Assembly (NCBI GenBank): GCA_031260355.1
Contig: JAIRJZ010000047.1
Location: 1 to 57,371 of the forward strand
Length of the DNA stretch: 57,371 bases
Direction of reading: 5' to 3'
From: Burkholderiales bacterium
GTDB taxonomy: Bacteria > Pseudomonadota > Gammaproteobacteria > Burkholderiales > Casimicrobiaceae
In this document: piece by piece, positions 1-8,821 of the stretch
How the letters are laid out: each line of letters begins with the position of its first letter
Position numbering within the stretch: position 1 is the first letter of the stretch
Program-made: the position numbers and the translations under genes
Notes under the pieces: model-generated
Database searches by the model: none
Told to the model about the DNA's origin: nothing
The model's input: only the letters and a program-made list of their open reading frames with translations

Positions 1-212
1 TTAAGAACGGCTGGCGTCGCACGGTCAACTTTGGCAACAACGGTCAGGTCATTGAAGCTGACTTTGGCCGCTCCTCCTCCACCACCGCTAGCCATGGTGC
101 CCGGCTGTGTCGCTCCCCAAGAAAATGAGTCAATGTCTGTCCAGCCGCTGTGCTTGGAATCCTTCGATTCTCCACCAGCACCTTCCACTTTCATGAACAT
201 GCAAATCGTCAT
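1..212 (-). CDS. hcp: Hcp-family type VI secretion tube protein, N-terminal part (cut by window edge)
   Basis: Only the first 70 codons lie in the window and the gene runs off the left edge. The translation starts MTICMFMKVEGAGGESKDSK and continues with DIDSFSWGATQPGTMASGGG, then KVSFNDLTVVAKVDRATPAV. This is the signature N-terminal order of Hcp1 proteins: a strand with KxxGxxGES, an SWG..QPG turn, a glycine-rich loop, then KVxxxDLxxxxxVDxxSPxL. Hcp forms the hexameric ring tube of the type VI secretion system and can carry effectors. The ATG at 212 follows GGAGA at about 7 bases spacing. No other T6SS gene is visible in the window, so it may be an orphan hcp or the edge of a cluster to the left. 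Confidence 0.85.
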   Translation of the reverse strand, partial: MTICMFMKVEGAGGESKDSKHSGWTDIDSFSWGATQPGTMASGGGGGAAKVSFNDLTVVAKVDRATPAVL

Positions 213-450
213 TTTTGTCTCCGTGGGTGATGAAAAAATGAAAATCGCTTCTCAGAACATCGGCCGAAACCGCAACCAGCCAATCATCTATCAGCGAGGC
301 TGGCTCAAATCCTACCACGGAAAAGCAATAGGGATATATTTCCTAAACATATCTTTGCATTATCTGACAGCAGACTGTAGCCAAACAGCGACGGGAAGGC
401 TGTAAAGAACACAATGGGACAGCGTCCCTCACCCTCATTATTTACATGAA
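213..450. other. intergenic region between hcp and ygfX-like gene
   Basis: About 240 bases with short overlapping reading frames on both strands but no frame with a ribosome binding site or recognisable product. It should hold the hcp promoter. I see no convincing -35/-10 pair or terminator hairpin in it. Confidence 0.4.
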
Positions 451-918
451 TCACGTCGTTTCCGCTGTCGCCCTCCCATTCCGCAACAACACACGCAAGC
501 ACCGCCAGTCATTGGCGGTCATCATATCCGGCAGCAAAAACAAGGTTCGTGAGCGTTTTGACGTTTCGCTACGCCAGACGAGCGTGAGGAAGGCGTCGCC
601 GAGACAGGTATCGTCGAGCACTTGCGCTGGAAATCCTTCTTCAGGATCGTCTGTCGCATCGTCGGCGAAATAAAGGCGCAGTTGCCGGTCGGCGCTCAAG
701 GTCAACGCTTCGACACCGCCGGGCAGCCCCTCCGGCATCAGCCGCCGCCACATCCAGCACGCCCACGCCGCCAGCGCCAGGTCAGCGATGAAAAGCAACC
801 ACCACGGCCACGGCAGCGTCCATAACAGCAACGCCGTCGCCACTGCTGGTGTCGCAAACCACCCTACCGCTTGCCGCGAACGCCGCAAGACGACATGAAG
901 GCGCGGCACACGTTTCAT
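451..918 (-). CDS. YgfX-like inner-membrane protein (CptA family)
   Basis: 155 residues. A basic N-terminus is followed by two closely spaced hydrophobic segments (about residues 20-38 and 39-56), then a soluble part containing a TLSADRQLRLYF strand and a C-terminal W..LRVLLRNGRA helix. This matches the architecture of YgfX/CptA, which in Enterobacteria sits in the membrane and is encoded next to sdhE, the flavinylation factor for succinate dehydrogenase. No sdhE gene is adjacent here; the neighbours are an hcp fragment and ppsA. Assignment rests on topology and the C-terminal motif, since the family is poorly conserved. Confidence 0.6.
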   Translation of the reverse strand: MKRVPRLHVVLRRSRQAVGWFATPAVATALLLWTLPWPWWLLFIADLALAAWACWMWRRLMPEGLPGGVEALTLSADRQLRLYFADDATDDPEEGFPAQVLDDTCLGDAFLTLVWRSETSKRSRTLFLLPDMMTANDWRCLRVLLRNGRATAETT

Positions 919-981
919 GGTCGTCTAGAGCGGTTTTGATTTAAGTAAATACATTTCTGCGAGGATGCGCCGCGCTCTGCT

Positions 982-1003
982 CCTTCCCCTTGAAGGGGAG
1001 GGT
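982..1003. repeat. short GC-rich hairpin between ygfX and ppsA
   Basis: A compact palindrome, CTTCCCC..GGGGAG, with about seven paired bases and a small loop. On the plus strand it is followed by TTTT, on the minus strand by no T-tract. It could stop plus-strand transcription or protect the 3' end of ppsA mRNA. A clear terminator role is not shown. Confidence 0.35.
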
Positions 1004-1087
1004 TTTATCAGCAGCCCCTGCCAGCGAGAGCGGGAACAGGGTACGCATTTGAATCAAACCCGCCTTGGGTATATCGCCGCGCAAGCG

Positions 1088-3472
1088 TTATTTCGCAGCT
1101 GCTTTGGCCAAGGCCAGCCAAGTCTCGACGACGGTATCCGGATTCAGCGAAATCGATTCGATGCCCTGCTCGACCAGCCATTGCGCGAAATCGGTATGGT
1201 CGGACGGCCCCTGCCCGCAGATACCGATATAACGTCCCCTGGCACGGCATGCCGTGATCGCCATCGCCAGCATGGCCTTGACCGCGTCGTCGCGTTCGTC
1301 GAAGGTCGGCGCAATCGGCCCGCCGGAATCGCGATCGACGCCCAGCGTAAGCTGGGTCATGTCGTTCGAGCCGATCGAGAAGCCGTCGAAGTAATCGAGA
1401 AATTGCGACGCCAACACCGCATTGGACGGCACTTCGCACATCATGATCAAGCGCAGTCCGTCCTTGCCGCGCTCCAGCCCGTTCTTTGCCAGCAATGCGA
1501 CGACCTGTTCCGCTTCTTTGAGCGTACGCACAAACGGTATCATGATTTCGACGTTGGTCAGCCCCATGTCGTCGCGAACCCGCCGCATGGCTTGGCATTC
1601 CAGAGCAAAGCAATCGTAAAACTCTTTCGAGATGTAGCGTGAAGCGCCGCGAAATCCCAGCATCGGATTTTCTTCGTGCGGTTCGTAATGGTCGCCGCCC
1701 AGCAGGTTGAAATATTCGTTCGACTTGAAGTCCGACAAACGGACAATGACTTTTTTCGGCGCGAACGCCGCCGCGATCGTCGCCACGCCCTCGGTAATCT
1801 TGCTGACGTAGAACTCGACCGGATTGTCGTAACCGGCTGTCCGGTGGCGAATGTCGCGCTTCAATTCTTCCGGCAGCGTATCGAATCCGAGCAACGCCCG
1901 CGGATGGATGCCGACATTGCGGTTGATGATGAATTCGAGCCGCGCCAGCCCAACGCCTTCGTTCGGCAGGCGGCGGAACTCAAACGCCAGTTCCGGATTG
2001 CCGACATTGACCATGAGCTTGACCGGCGACTCCGGCATCTTGTCGAGCGCCACTTCGCGGATGGTGACATTGAGCAGACCCTCGTAAATTTTTCCGGTGT
2101 CGCCCTCGGCGCACGAAACCGTCACTTCCGCTCCTTCTTTCAACGTGCGCGTCGCGTCGCCACAACCGACCACGGCGGGAACCCCGAGTTCGCGCGCGAT
2201 GATCGCCGCGTGGCAAGTACGGCCGCCGCGGTTGGTCACGATCGCCGCCGCCCGTTTCATCACCGGCTCCCAGTCGGGATCGGTCATGTCGGCAACCAGC
2301 ACATCGCCTTTTTGCACACGGTCCATTTCGGTGATCGATTTCACCACCCGCACGCGACCTTGCCCGATTTTTTGCCCGATGGCGCGGCCGGTCGCCAGCA
2401 CTGTGCTGTCGCCTTCGATTTGGTAGCGGCGCAATTTTTCGCCGCCCGTTTCGCGCGACTTCACCGTTTCCGGACGCGCCTGCAAAATATACAATTTGCC
2501 GTCGATGCCGTCGCGTCCCCACTCAATGTCCATCGGCCGCTGATAGTGCGCTTCGATCTTCATCGCGAAGCGCGCCAGTTCTTCAATCTCGGCGTCGCTG
2601 ATCGAGTATCCCAGCCGCTGCATTTCCGGCACTTCCACCGTTTTCGTCGAACGGCCAGCCGCGTTGTCGTCGGCAAATACCATTTTCAGCGCCTTGCTGC
2701 CGGTGATTTTGCGCAAGATCGCCGGCCGGTTCGCTTCCAGATTCGGCTTGTACACGTAGAATTCGTCGGGGTTGACGGTACCTTGCACCACGGTTTCGCC
2801 CAGTCCATACGCCGAAGTGATAAACACGACCTGATCGAAGCCCGATTCGGTATCCATCGTGAACATCACACCGGCGGCGCCCAGATCGCTGCGCACCATC
2901 CGCTGCACACCGGCAGACAACGCCACTTCCTCATGCGCGAAACCCTGATGCACACGATAGGAAATCGCGCGATCGTTGTACAACGACGCAAACACTTCCC
3001 GCACCGCATCGAGCACAGCATCGATGCCGCGAATGTTTAAGAAGGTTTCCTGTTGTCCGGCGAACGAAGCGTCCGGCAAATCCTCGGCGGTGGCCGACGA
3101 GCGCACCGCAAACGACGCTTCCGGCTGATCTTGGGAAAGGGCTGCGTAAGCCTCCCGGATGTCCTGTTCCAGCGCAGCGGGGAACGGCGCCGACGCCACC
3201 ATCTCGCGAATTTCCCGGCCAACGCGCGCCAGCCTGACAACATCCTCGATATCGAGTCCGGCCAGTTTCTGCCGGATGGCTTCGGTCAAACCGTTGGCTT
3301 CCAAAAACTCGCGGAACGCCTCGGCCGTCGTCGCGAAACCGCCGGGCACCCGAATGCCGCGTTGCGCCAACTGACTGATCATTTCTCCGAGCGATGCGTT
3401 CTTGCCCCCCACTTTTTCAACATCGGTCATGCGCAACTGTTCGAAAGGAAGAACTCGCGTAATGGGCTTCAT
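1088..3472 (-). CDS. ppsA: phosphoenolpyruvate synthase (pyruvate, water dikinase)
   Basis: 794 residues, the usual length. It makes PEP from pyruvate and ATP, giving AMP and phosphate, and opens gluconeogenesis from C3 substrates. Residues 1-340 are the ATP/pyruvate-binding domain ([11 protein letters not shown] near the start, [20 protein letters not shown] at 120-139). Residues 350-470 are the swivelling phosphohistidine domain, with the phosphorylated His421 in [20 protein letters not shown]. The C-terminal PEP-utiliser barrel has [12 protein letters not shown] and ends with GICGQGPSD, which carries the catalytic cysteine. Its regulator PpsR is encoded 2 kb away on the other strand (5497-6324), separated by an XRE regulator and a PHP gene. 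The window alone gives no operon partner. Confidence 0.97.
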   Translation of the reverse strand: MKPITRVLPFEQLRMTDVEKVGGKNASLGEMISQLAQRGIRVPGGFATTAEAFREFLEANGLTEAIRQKLAGLDIEDVVRLARVGREIREMVASAPFPAALEQDIREAYAALSQDQPEASFAVRSSATAEDLPDASFAGQQETFLNIRGIDAVLDAVREVFASLYNDRAISYRVHQGFAHEEVALSAGVQRMVRSDLGAAGVMFTMDTESGFDQVVFITSAYGLGETVVQGTVNPDEFYVYKPNLEANRPAILRKITGSKALKMVFADDNAAGRSTKTVEVPEMQRLGYSISDAEIEELARFAMKIEAHYQRPMDIEWGRDGIDGKLYILQARPETVKSRETGGEKLRRYQIEGDSTVLATGRAIGQKIGQGRVRVVKSITEMDRVQKGDVLVADMTDPDWEPVMKRAAAIVTNRGGRTCHAAIIARELGVPAVVGCGDATRTLKEGAEVTVSCAEGDTGKIYEGLLNVTIREVALDKMPESPVKLMVNVGNPELAFEFRRLPNEGVGLARLEFIINRNVGIHPRALLGFDTLPEELKRDIRHRTAGYDNPVEFYVSKITEGVATIAAAFAPKKVIVRLSDFKSNEYFNLLGGDHYEPHEENPMLGFRGASRYISKEFYDCFALECQAMRRVRDDMGLTNVEIMIPFVRTLKEAEQVVALLAKNGLERGKDGLRLIMMCEVPSNAVLASQFLDYFDGFSIGSNDMTQLTLGVDRDSGGPIAPTFDERDDAVKAMLAMAITACRARGRYIGICGQGPSDHTDFAQWLVEQGIESISLNPDTVVETWLALAKAAAK

Positions 3473-3598
3473 CCGGTGGCTCCTTGAATTGCTGAAAATG
3501 AGAGACGACGCGGCGTGGCGCGTCTTGAATACGTGAAGTCGTTATTTTAACTGTTTGCGCAAAAACTGCGGCAACCCCGCCGTCAGAAAAACCGCAGA

Positions 3599-3633
3599 TA
3601 AAATTCGGGCGCGATACCGCCGGTATCACGCCC
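3599..3633 (-). terminator. stem-loop terminator after the XRE regulator
   Basis: Read on the minus strand, a 12-base stem GGGCGTGATACC / GGTATCGCGCCC (one G-T pair) with loop GGC is followed by GAATTTTATC. A second stem just before it, TTGTGTCGA / TCGACACAA at 3646-3674, is perfect but has no T-tract. Together they separate the regulator from ppsA. Confidence 0.6.
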
Positions 3634-3689
3634 GCAAGAAACACTTTGTGTCGAGGCGGCGTGCTTCGACACAATTTCCAGGAAAACCG

Positions 3690-4016
3690 TTATTCTTCGT
3701 CCGCACCAGCCTCGTCAGTTTCGTAGTCCTTCCATTTGCTTTTTACCGTACGGCTCAAGCTGCGGTACAAATCAGGCTGAGCGGTTTTCAGATGCTTGAT
3801 GATTTCATAGTCAACGCGCTTGATCTGGGTCAGATCGATCCGCTCAACATGAACCAGACGCAACAATTCGCGCACCGGCTTCGGCATCGATCGACCACTT
3901 TCATAACGCGAGCCCCCGCTTTGTGTCACCCCAATTTGCGACCAGAAGCGCTCCTGATTCAGGCCGCGGCGCAGCCTGATTTCACGCGGATTCAGTACAA
4001 AGTCTGTTGTTTTCAC
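3690..4016 (-). CDS. XRE-family helix-turn-helix regulator
   Basis: 108 residues from a GTG start at 4016, chosen because AGAGGA lies 8 bases before it; an upstream TTG at 4034 is less likely. Residues about 9-60 form a lambda-repressor-like fold: NPREIRLRRGLNQERFWSQI, then GVTQSGGSRYESGRSMPKPV, where the second helix pair contacts DNA. This short family is widespread in betaproteobacteria without an assigned target. The C-terminus (KSKWKDYETDEAGADEE) is acidic. It lies between ppsA and the divergent rnm/ppsR genes, so control of one of these is possible but not shown. Confidence 0.8.
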   Translation of the reverse strand: MKTTDFVLNPREIRLRRGLNQERFWSQIGVTQSGGSRYESGRSMPKPVRELLRLVHVERIDLTQIKRVDYEIIKHLKTAQPDLYRSLSRTVKSKWKDYETDEAGADEE

Positions 4017-4643
4017 AATGATGTTCCTCTTCAAAAAATACGTTGTTGATAATATTTATATATAACCAAAGTTTTACCGCATGCTCATGAAACGATCTCC
4101 TTATCTTGTATTTTGAATAAAGGTTGTGCCGTTAACGCCATTAACAGAAGTCCAGATGCAGACCTTTTCATGTGCGTACCCCCCGGCCATACGGATTATT
4201 CTGGCCTTATCATCGCGGTTATTCGTTGAATGTGTTTTTTTAGTCATGTGATGTGCGTCTCAAAAGTCAGGTATCAAGTGCTGAGACATATCTTCTTTGC
4301 GTAAGTTGCAAATCTACTCTCAATACCCCCATCAAATAACCTGATTGCGTGCGGCCTACAATCTCTTCAATAGCATACGATTTTGCCTCTCTTAAGACAA
4401 GACCATGATGGCTTTGTTTGAATTATTTTTGGGGAAAATCAAAAAAAAACGACGCTTAAATAAACTTTACTTATTAAAACTATAGCATATTTTTATTATA
4501 GTCATAATCTGTCGCTTTTTTGCGTCACAAACTGTGGCAATCACGCCGTCTCCACATGAAGACAAAGCCCTCTCCCAGCGTCCCGGCATTGACGCTAAAA
4601 TAAATGCTGCCTACTACAAACTGCGACTTTCCAGCGCTTTCTC
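4017..4643. other. long AT-rich intergenic region
   Basis: About 630 bases between divergent genes, clearly richer in A+T than the flanks (for example the A/T runs near 4430-4500). Only tiny frames occur, none with a ribosome binding site. It must contain the promoters of the XRE gene and rnm. No tRNA, riboswitch or repeat family is recognised in it. Confidence 0.5.
4589..4617 (+). promoter_or_regulatory. putative promoter of rnm-ppsR
   Basis: TTGACG at 4589-4594, a 17-base spacer, and a weak -10 TACTAC at 4612-4617. This would leave a leader of about 20 bases before the ATG at 4644. The -35 is good and the -10 is poor, so the call is tentative. Confidence 0.4.
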
Positions 4644-5471
4644 ATGACCGTTTATGACCTGCACTGCCACTCCACCGCTTCCGACGGCACACTTACCCCG
4701 GCAGCGCTGGTCGCCCGAGCGGTTCAACGCGGTGTGCATTGTCTGGCGATCACCGATCACGACGATGTTTCAGGACTGTCCGAAGCCCATCAAGCCAGCA
4801 TGGATACCTCTGTCCGCATCGTCAACGGCATCGAACTCTCCACGGTCTGGAACCAGCGAACGATTCATCTCGTCGGGCTTTTTTTCAACGCCGATTCGCC
4901 GATTTTGCAAGAAGCGCTCGCAGCACTCCGCGTTGCCCGTTACCGACGGGCTGAAGCTATCAGTCGGGCTTTGGCGCAGGTGGGGATCGGCGGCGCGTTT
5001 GAGGGTGTTCGCCGTTTTGTGACCAATGAAGCGCTGATTTCACGCTCACACTTTGCCCGTTTTCTCGTCAGTCAAGGACACGTTTCCCACAAGCAGAGCG
5101 CGTTCAACCGCTATCTGGGGCGAGGAAAGCCCGCGTATGTGCCACCTCCCTGGCCTACCCTTTCCGACGGTATTGCCACGCTGCGTGCGGCAAACGGCAC
5201 CGTCGTACTGGCGCACCCCGGCCGTTATCCGCTGACGGCTTCTGCCATGCGGTGTTTGTTGGAAGAATTCCGCGACAGCGGCGGCGGTGCGCTCGAAGTC
5301 TTTTCGCCGTCGCATACGCCGTGGCAGAATGAGAGCTTCGTCGAATATGCCCGCTTTTACGGTTTCAAAGCTTCCCTGGGTTCCGATTTTCATGATCCGG
5401 AAGAAAGCCGTGTCGATCTGGGAGGCTTGCCGCCGCTTCCCTACGGACTGACTCCGGTTTGGTCGGCATAA
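4644..5471 (+). CDS. rnm: PHP-domain phosphoesterase (RNase AM / 3',5'-nucleoside bisphosphate phosphatase type)
   Basis: 275 residues. The PHP metal-binding motifs appear in order: DLHCHSTASDGTLTP (residues 5-19, His7 and His9), CLAITDHDDVSG (33-44), a central RSHFAR histidine, VVLAHPGRYP, and GSDFHDPEE near the C-terminus. Members of this family hydrolyse phosphates from 3',5'-bisphosphonucleosides and, in E. coli, trim the 5' ends of 5S and other RNAs (YciV/RNase AM). The trinuclear metal ligands all appear intact. The ppsR gene starts 25 bases downstream on the same strand, so the two are probably co-transcribed. Confidence 0.88.
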   Translation: MTVYDLHCHSTASDGTLTPAALVARAVQRGVHCLAITDHDDVSGLSEAHQASMDTSVRIVNGIELSTVWNQRTIHLVGLFFNADSPILQEALAALRVARYRRAEAISRALAQVGIGGAFEGVRRFVTNEALISRSHFARFLVSQGHVSHKQSAFNRYLGRGKPAYVPPPWPTLSDGIATLRAANGTVVLAHPGRYPLTASAMRCLLEEFRDSGGGALEVFSPSHTPWQNESFVEYARFYGFKASLGSDFHDPEESRVDLGGLPPLPYGLTPVWSA

Positions 5472-5496
5472 TCCTTTCACTTAACCAGAATATTTT

Positions 5497-6324
5497 ATGG
5501 GATCACGACGCAGCGTTTTTTTTGTTTCCGATCGCACCGGTATTACGGTTGAAATTCTCGGCAACAGTTTGTTGACCCAGTTTGAGGAGGTTTCTTTTCG
5601 CCGCATCACCATTCCCTTCATTCAGAGCCGGGACGATATGCAAAACGCGATCGCCCAAATCAACCGAGCGGTCGAAGAAGAGCGGCAACGCCCCCTTGTT
5701 TTTCTGTCGATCGTTGATGACGCCATGAACCGCGAACTGCGCGAAAAAACGCAGGCGCTGACGCTGGATTTTTTTCAGGCGTTCATTTCACCGCTCGAAA
5801 AGGAGCTTGGCCTCAAAAGCGCTCATGCGGCCGGGCGTTCGCACAGCGTCAACTACTCGACCGATTATTTCCGCCGGATGGAAGCGATCAACTTCGCGCA
5901 ATCGCACGACGACGGCGCCGCGACCCGCGAGCTTTCCGACGCCGAAGTCATTCTGGTCGGCGTTTCGCGTTGCGGCAAAACGCCGACAGCACTGTACCTG
6001 GCGATGCAGTTCGGCATCCGCGCCGCCAACTTTCCGTTGACCCCGGACGATTTTGCCGACCACAAACTGCCCGATTCCTTGCTGCCGTTGCGGCACAAAT
6101 TGTTCGGACTGACCATTGATCCCAAGCGCCTGAGCCAGATCCGGCAGGAACGCCGCGCCAGCAGCCATTACGCGTCGTTGGGAAATTGCCGTCAGGAAGT
6201 CCGCAGCGCCGAAAGCCTGATGGCGCGGGAAAACATACCGATGCTGGACACCTCCGCCAAGTCCATCGAGGAAATCGCTGCCACCATCATTCACCTAGCG
6301 AAACTGAACCGGCATTTTTATTGA
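5497..6324 (+). CDS. ppsR: PEP synthase regulatory protein (kinase/pyrophosphorylase)
   Basis: 275 residues, full length for the DUF299 family. The protein both phosphorylates PEP synthase on a threonine using ADP, which inactivates it, and reverses this by phosphorolysis. The N-terminus RRSVFFVSDRTGITVE is the family hallmark, and the nucleotide-binding P-loop GVSRCGKT is at residues 155-162. Its target PpsA is encoded at 1088-3472 on the opposite strand. In many betaproteobacteria the two are directly divergent; here two unrelated genes have come to lie between them. Confidence 0.96.
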   Translation: MGSRRSVFFVSDRTGITVEILGNSLLTQFEEVSFRRITIPFIQSRDDMQNAIAQINRAVEEERQRPLVFLSIVDDAMNRELREKTQALTLDFFQAFISPLEKELGLKSAHAAGRSHSVNYSTDYFRRMEAINFAQSHDDGAATRELSDAEVILVGVSRCGKTPTALYLAMQFGIRAANFPLTPDDFADHKLPDSLLPLRHKLFGLTIDPKRLSQIRQERRASSHYASLGNCRQEVRSAESLMARENIPMLDTSAKSIEEIAATIIHLAKLNRHFY

Positions 6325-6351
6325 GATTCAAAATCAAGTTTCTTGTATAAT
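6321..6351 (+). promoter_or_regulatory. putative promoter of the secreted-protein gene
   Basis: A perfect -10 TATAAT at 6346-6351, with TTGAGA at 6321-6326 as a possible -35 at a long 19-base spacing. It starts inside the last bases of ppsR and would give a leader of roughly 80 bases to the ATG at 6439. Confidence 0.5.
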
Positions 6352-6438
6352 GGATTGATTTACAAGGAAACACTTTGGCCGCCAAGAGCTGGCTGTCAGG
6401 AACAACAGGCATCTCGACCAAACTTTTCAGGAGTTCTT

Positions 6439-7290
6439 ATGTTGACCATTCTTCGCTCTGCCATCCTCGCCCCGGTCGCTGCACTGACTTTCTTATTGGC
6501 TGTCCCGGCCCATGCCGTTGAATACGTCGATTACACCGATGTCTGGGTGGACACCAAAGCCATCCCCGGTCAGGCTGGCTTCGGCATCAATTTCGTTCAG
6601 AGCGGCAACAGCTTCGATTTTCTTTTTGCGACTTTTTATATCTATGACCCGGCAACCGGCAACCCCGTGTGGGTTACTGGTCAGTGGAGCCGTGAGCAAG
6701 GAAAAACCTCTTTTGCCGGAGATATTTACCGGACAAAGAGCGAGCCTACCACAAACCCTTTTACGCCGAAAAACACGAAGACCGAATCCATCGGAACGGC
6801 CACCTTCACCCCATCCTCGTCAACGACGGGAACGCTGATTTATAAGGTTGAAGGGAAAACGACAGAGCTCAGTTTGAAGCGCATGACCCTGACCGAGAAT
6901 ATTCTTGATGGAAGATATTGGGGAGGCGCGTCCGTCGTCAGCTCCAATTGCCCCTCCAGCGGAGACAATGGAACCTATCACAATACGATGACCCTCGATG
7001 TCACCAAACCGACAGGGAGCACTCAGGCTACCTATACGTTTTACTTGGACTATATCGGCTTTATCTACACTTGCACTTTAAAGGGAACGTTGATCCAGGA
7101 AGGCCGTTTTCACAAAATCAACAACGCGAACTACGTCTGCCATTCCGGAAGCGCCAAAATCGTGGATGGAACCGCCAATCTTTACAACATCGCCGCAACC
7201 ACGCAAGGCATCGAAGGCAAATGGACATCCAACAAAGGCATGGATGGCTGCAAGGAAGAAGGGTACTTCTCCGGAGTATTGATTCCCTGA
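6439..7290 (+). CDS. secreted protein of unknown function
   Basis: 283 residues from the ATG at 6439, chosen because CAGGAG lies 5 bases before it and because it begins a classic signal peptide (LTILRSAILAPVAALTFLLA, cleavage after AHA). The mature part opens DYTDVWVDTKA..GFGINFVQ, followed by FATFYIYDPATGNPVWVTGQ. This resembles the secreted module with DYTDxWW..ESGWG..N.xQ and a xxFxYDxxGxPxWY strand found in many proteobacterial exoproteins. Its role is not known. The C-terminal half holds four cysteines (in SSNCPSS, TCTLKG, YVCHSG, DGCKEE), which could form two disulphides in the periplasm or outside. It has its own promoter and terminator, so it is a single-gene unit. Confidence 0.7.
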   Translation: MLTILRSAILAPVAALTFLLAVPAHAVEYVDYTDVWVDTKAIPGQAGFGINFVQSGNSFDFLFATFYIYDPATGNPVWVTGQWSREQGKTSFAGDIYRTKSEPTTNPFTPKNTKTESIGTATFTPSSSTTGTLIYKVEGKTTELSLKRMTLTENILDGRYWGGASVVSSNCPSSGDNGTYHNTMTLDVTKPTGSTQATYTFYLDYIGFIYTCTLKGTLIQEGRFHKINNANYVCHSGSAKIVDGTANLYNIAATTQGIEGKWTSNKGMDGCKEEGYFSGVLIP

Positions 7291-7312
7291 TTTTTAGAGC
7301 ACGGCTGTTTTC

Positions 7313-7337
7313 ATGCCGCCCCATGGGCGGCATTTTT
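7313..7337 (+). terminator. rho-independent terminator after the secreted-protein gene
   Basis: A perfect 9-base stem ATGCCGCCC / GGGCGGCAT with a CAT loop, directly followed by TTTTT. It lies 23 bases after the stop codon at 7290. Confidence 0.9.
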
Positions 7338-7424
7338 ATGGCGCAACGGACAGCCTTCCGTCTGCCGTTGCTTTGTCGTATCATGGTCACCTATTGATCA
7401 AGCCATTGATTTCAGGAGTTACGA

Positions 7425-8156
7425 ATGGCCGGCCACAGCAAATGGGCAAACATCAAGCACCGAAAAGCGGCTACCGATGCCAAACGCGGCAAAATTTTTA
7501 CCCGTCTGATCAAAGAGATCACGGTTTCCGCCAAATTGGGTGGTAGCGATATCTCCGCCAATCCGCGCTTGCGGCTGGCGGTGGACAAGGCTTATGGGCA
7601 AAACATGCCCAAGGAAACGATCGAACGCGCAATCAAACGCGGCGCCGGCGAGTTGGAAGGCGTGGCGTACGAAGAAATCCGTTATGAGGGTTACGGCCCC
7701 TGCGGCGCAGCAGTGATCGTCGATTGTCTGACCGACAATCGGACACGAACCGTCGCCGATGTGCGCCACGCTTTTTCCAAACACGGCGGCAATCTCGGCA
7801 CCGACGGATCGGTGGCGTTTCTGTTCAAACATTGCGGACAAATCGTCTTTGAGCCGGGCGTTGACGAAAACGCCGTGATGGATGCGGCAATTGCTGCCGG
7901 CGCCGATGACGTGATCACCAACGACGACGGCAGTCTTGAAGTCATCACCGATCCCTATGCGTTCGTGACCGTCAAGGATGCGCTGATCGCCGTCGGCTTG
8001 CCGCCGGTTTTTTCCGAAGTCACGATGACGCCATCGACAACCATCGAGATGAGCGGCGATGACGCAGTGAAAATGCAGAAGCTGCTCGATGCGCTGGAAG
8101 CGCTCGACGATGTTCAGGATGTTTATACATCCGCCGAATTCGACGACGAAACATAA
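7425..8156 (+). CDS. yebC: YebC/PmpR-family protein
   Basis: 243 residues, full length. The N-terminus [20 protein letters not shown] is diagnostic of the family, whose members are DNA-binding regulators or, as shown for some members, factors that help ribosomes at proline-rich stretches. A ribosome binding site (CAGGAG) precedes the ATG. The stop codon overlaps the ruvC start as TAATG, so the two are translationally coupled. The yebC-ruvC order is common in proteobacteria; ruvA and ruvB do not follow here. Confidence 0.96.
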   Translation: MAGHSKWANIKHRKAATDAKRGKIFTRLIKEITVSAKLGGSDISANPRLRLAVDKAYGQNMPKETIERAIKRGAGELEGVAYEEIRYEGYGPCGAAVIVDCLTDNRTRTVADVRHAFSKHGGNLGTDGSVAFLFKHCGQIVFEPGVDENAVMDAAIAAGADDVITNDDGSLEVITDPYAFVTVKDALIAVGLPPVFSEVTMTPSTTIEMSGDDAVKMQKLLDALEALDDVQDVYTSAEFDDET

Positions 8157-8728
8157 TGTCCGGCGGAAACGCGTCGCCTCGTTTCGACATGACCGCCCTT
8201 CCCGCCCGTCGCATTCTCGGCCTCGATCCTGGCTTGCGGGTGACGGGTTTCGGCATCATCGATGTTGTGGGTTCCCAGTTGACTTACGTCACCAGCGGAA
8301 GCATCCGCACCGAAGGCGATGGTCTGCCGACCCGGCTCGGAATCATCGCCCACGATTTAACGCATATCATTCGTGAATTTCACCCCGACGAAGCCGGTGT
8401 CGAACTGGTTTTCGTCAACGTCAACCCCACGTCGACACTGCTCTTGGGGCAAGCGCGCGGTTGTGCGATCACCGCGCTGGTGATGGCAGGGCTGCCGGTT
8501 TATGAATACACCGCGAACCAGATCAAACAAGCAGTGGTCGGGCATGGCAAGGCACAGAAACAACAAGTGCAGCACATGGTTCAACGACTGCTTCAACTGC
8601 CGGCGGCGCCGTCCGCCGATGCCGCCGATGCACTGGCCTGCGCGATCTGCCACATCAACAGCGTCGGCAGCTTTGGCCGCTTACCGACGACACTGCATCG
8701 CCGGCGCGGTGGGCGAATCGTCGGCTGA
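8156..8728 (+). CDS. ruvC: crossover junction endodeoxyribonuclease RuvC
   Basis: 190 residues. RuvC resolves Holliday junctions by paired nicks. The acidic catalytic residues appear in [14 protein letters not shown], in [13 protein letters not shown] (equivalent of Glu66) and in [14 protein letters not shown] (the C-terminal pair of aspartates). LLLGQARG is the usual dimer-interface segment. The start at 8156 overlaps the yebC stop (TAATG). An internal ATG at 8189 would give a more typical N-terminus and is a fair alternative, since neither has a strong ribosome binding site. RuvAB must be encoded elsewhere. Confidence 0.93.
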   Translation: MSGGNASPRFDMTALPARRILGLDPGLRVTGFGIIDVVGSQLTYVTSGSIRTEGDGLPTRLGIIAHDLTHIIREFHPDEAGVELVFVNVNPTSTLLLGQARGCAITALVMAGLPVYEYTANQIKQAVVGHGKAQKQQVQHMVQRLLQLPAAPSADAADALACAICHINSVGSFGRLPTTLHRRRGGRIVG

Positions 8729-8821
8729 CGCCCGTCGATATTGCAAAGCGGTTTGCGAGCACGGGTTTTCGATCCTCCCTGCAAGCGCCGAGCACACAGC
8801 ACCAGAAGCGCGCGTAACGGA

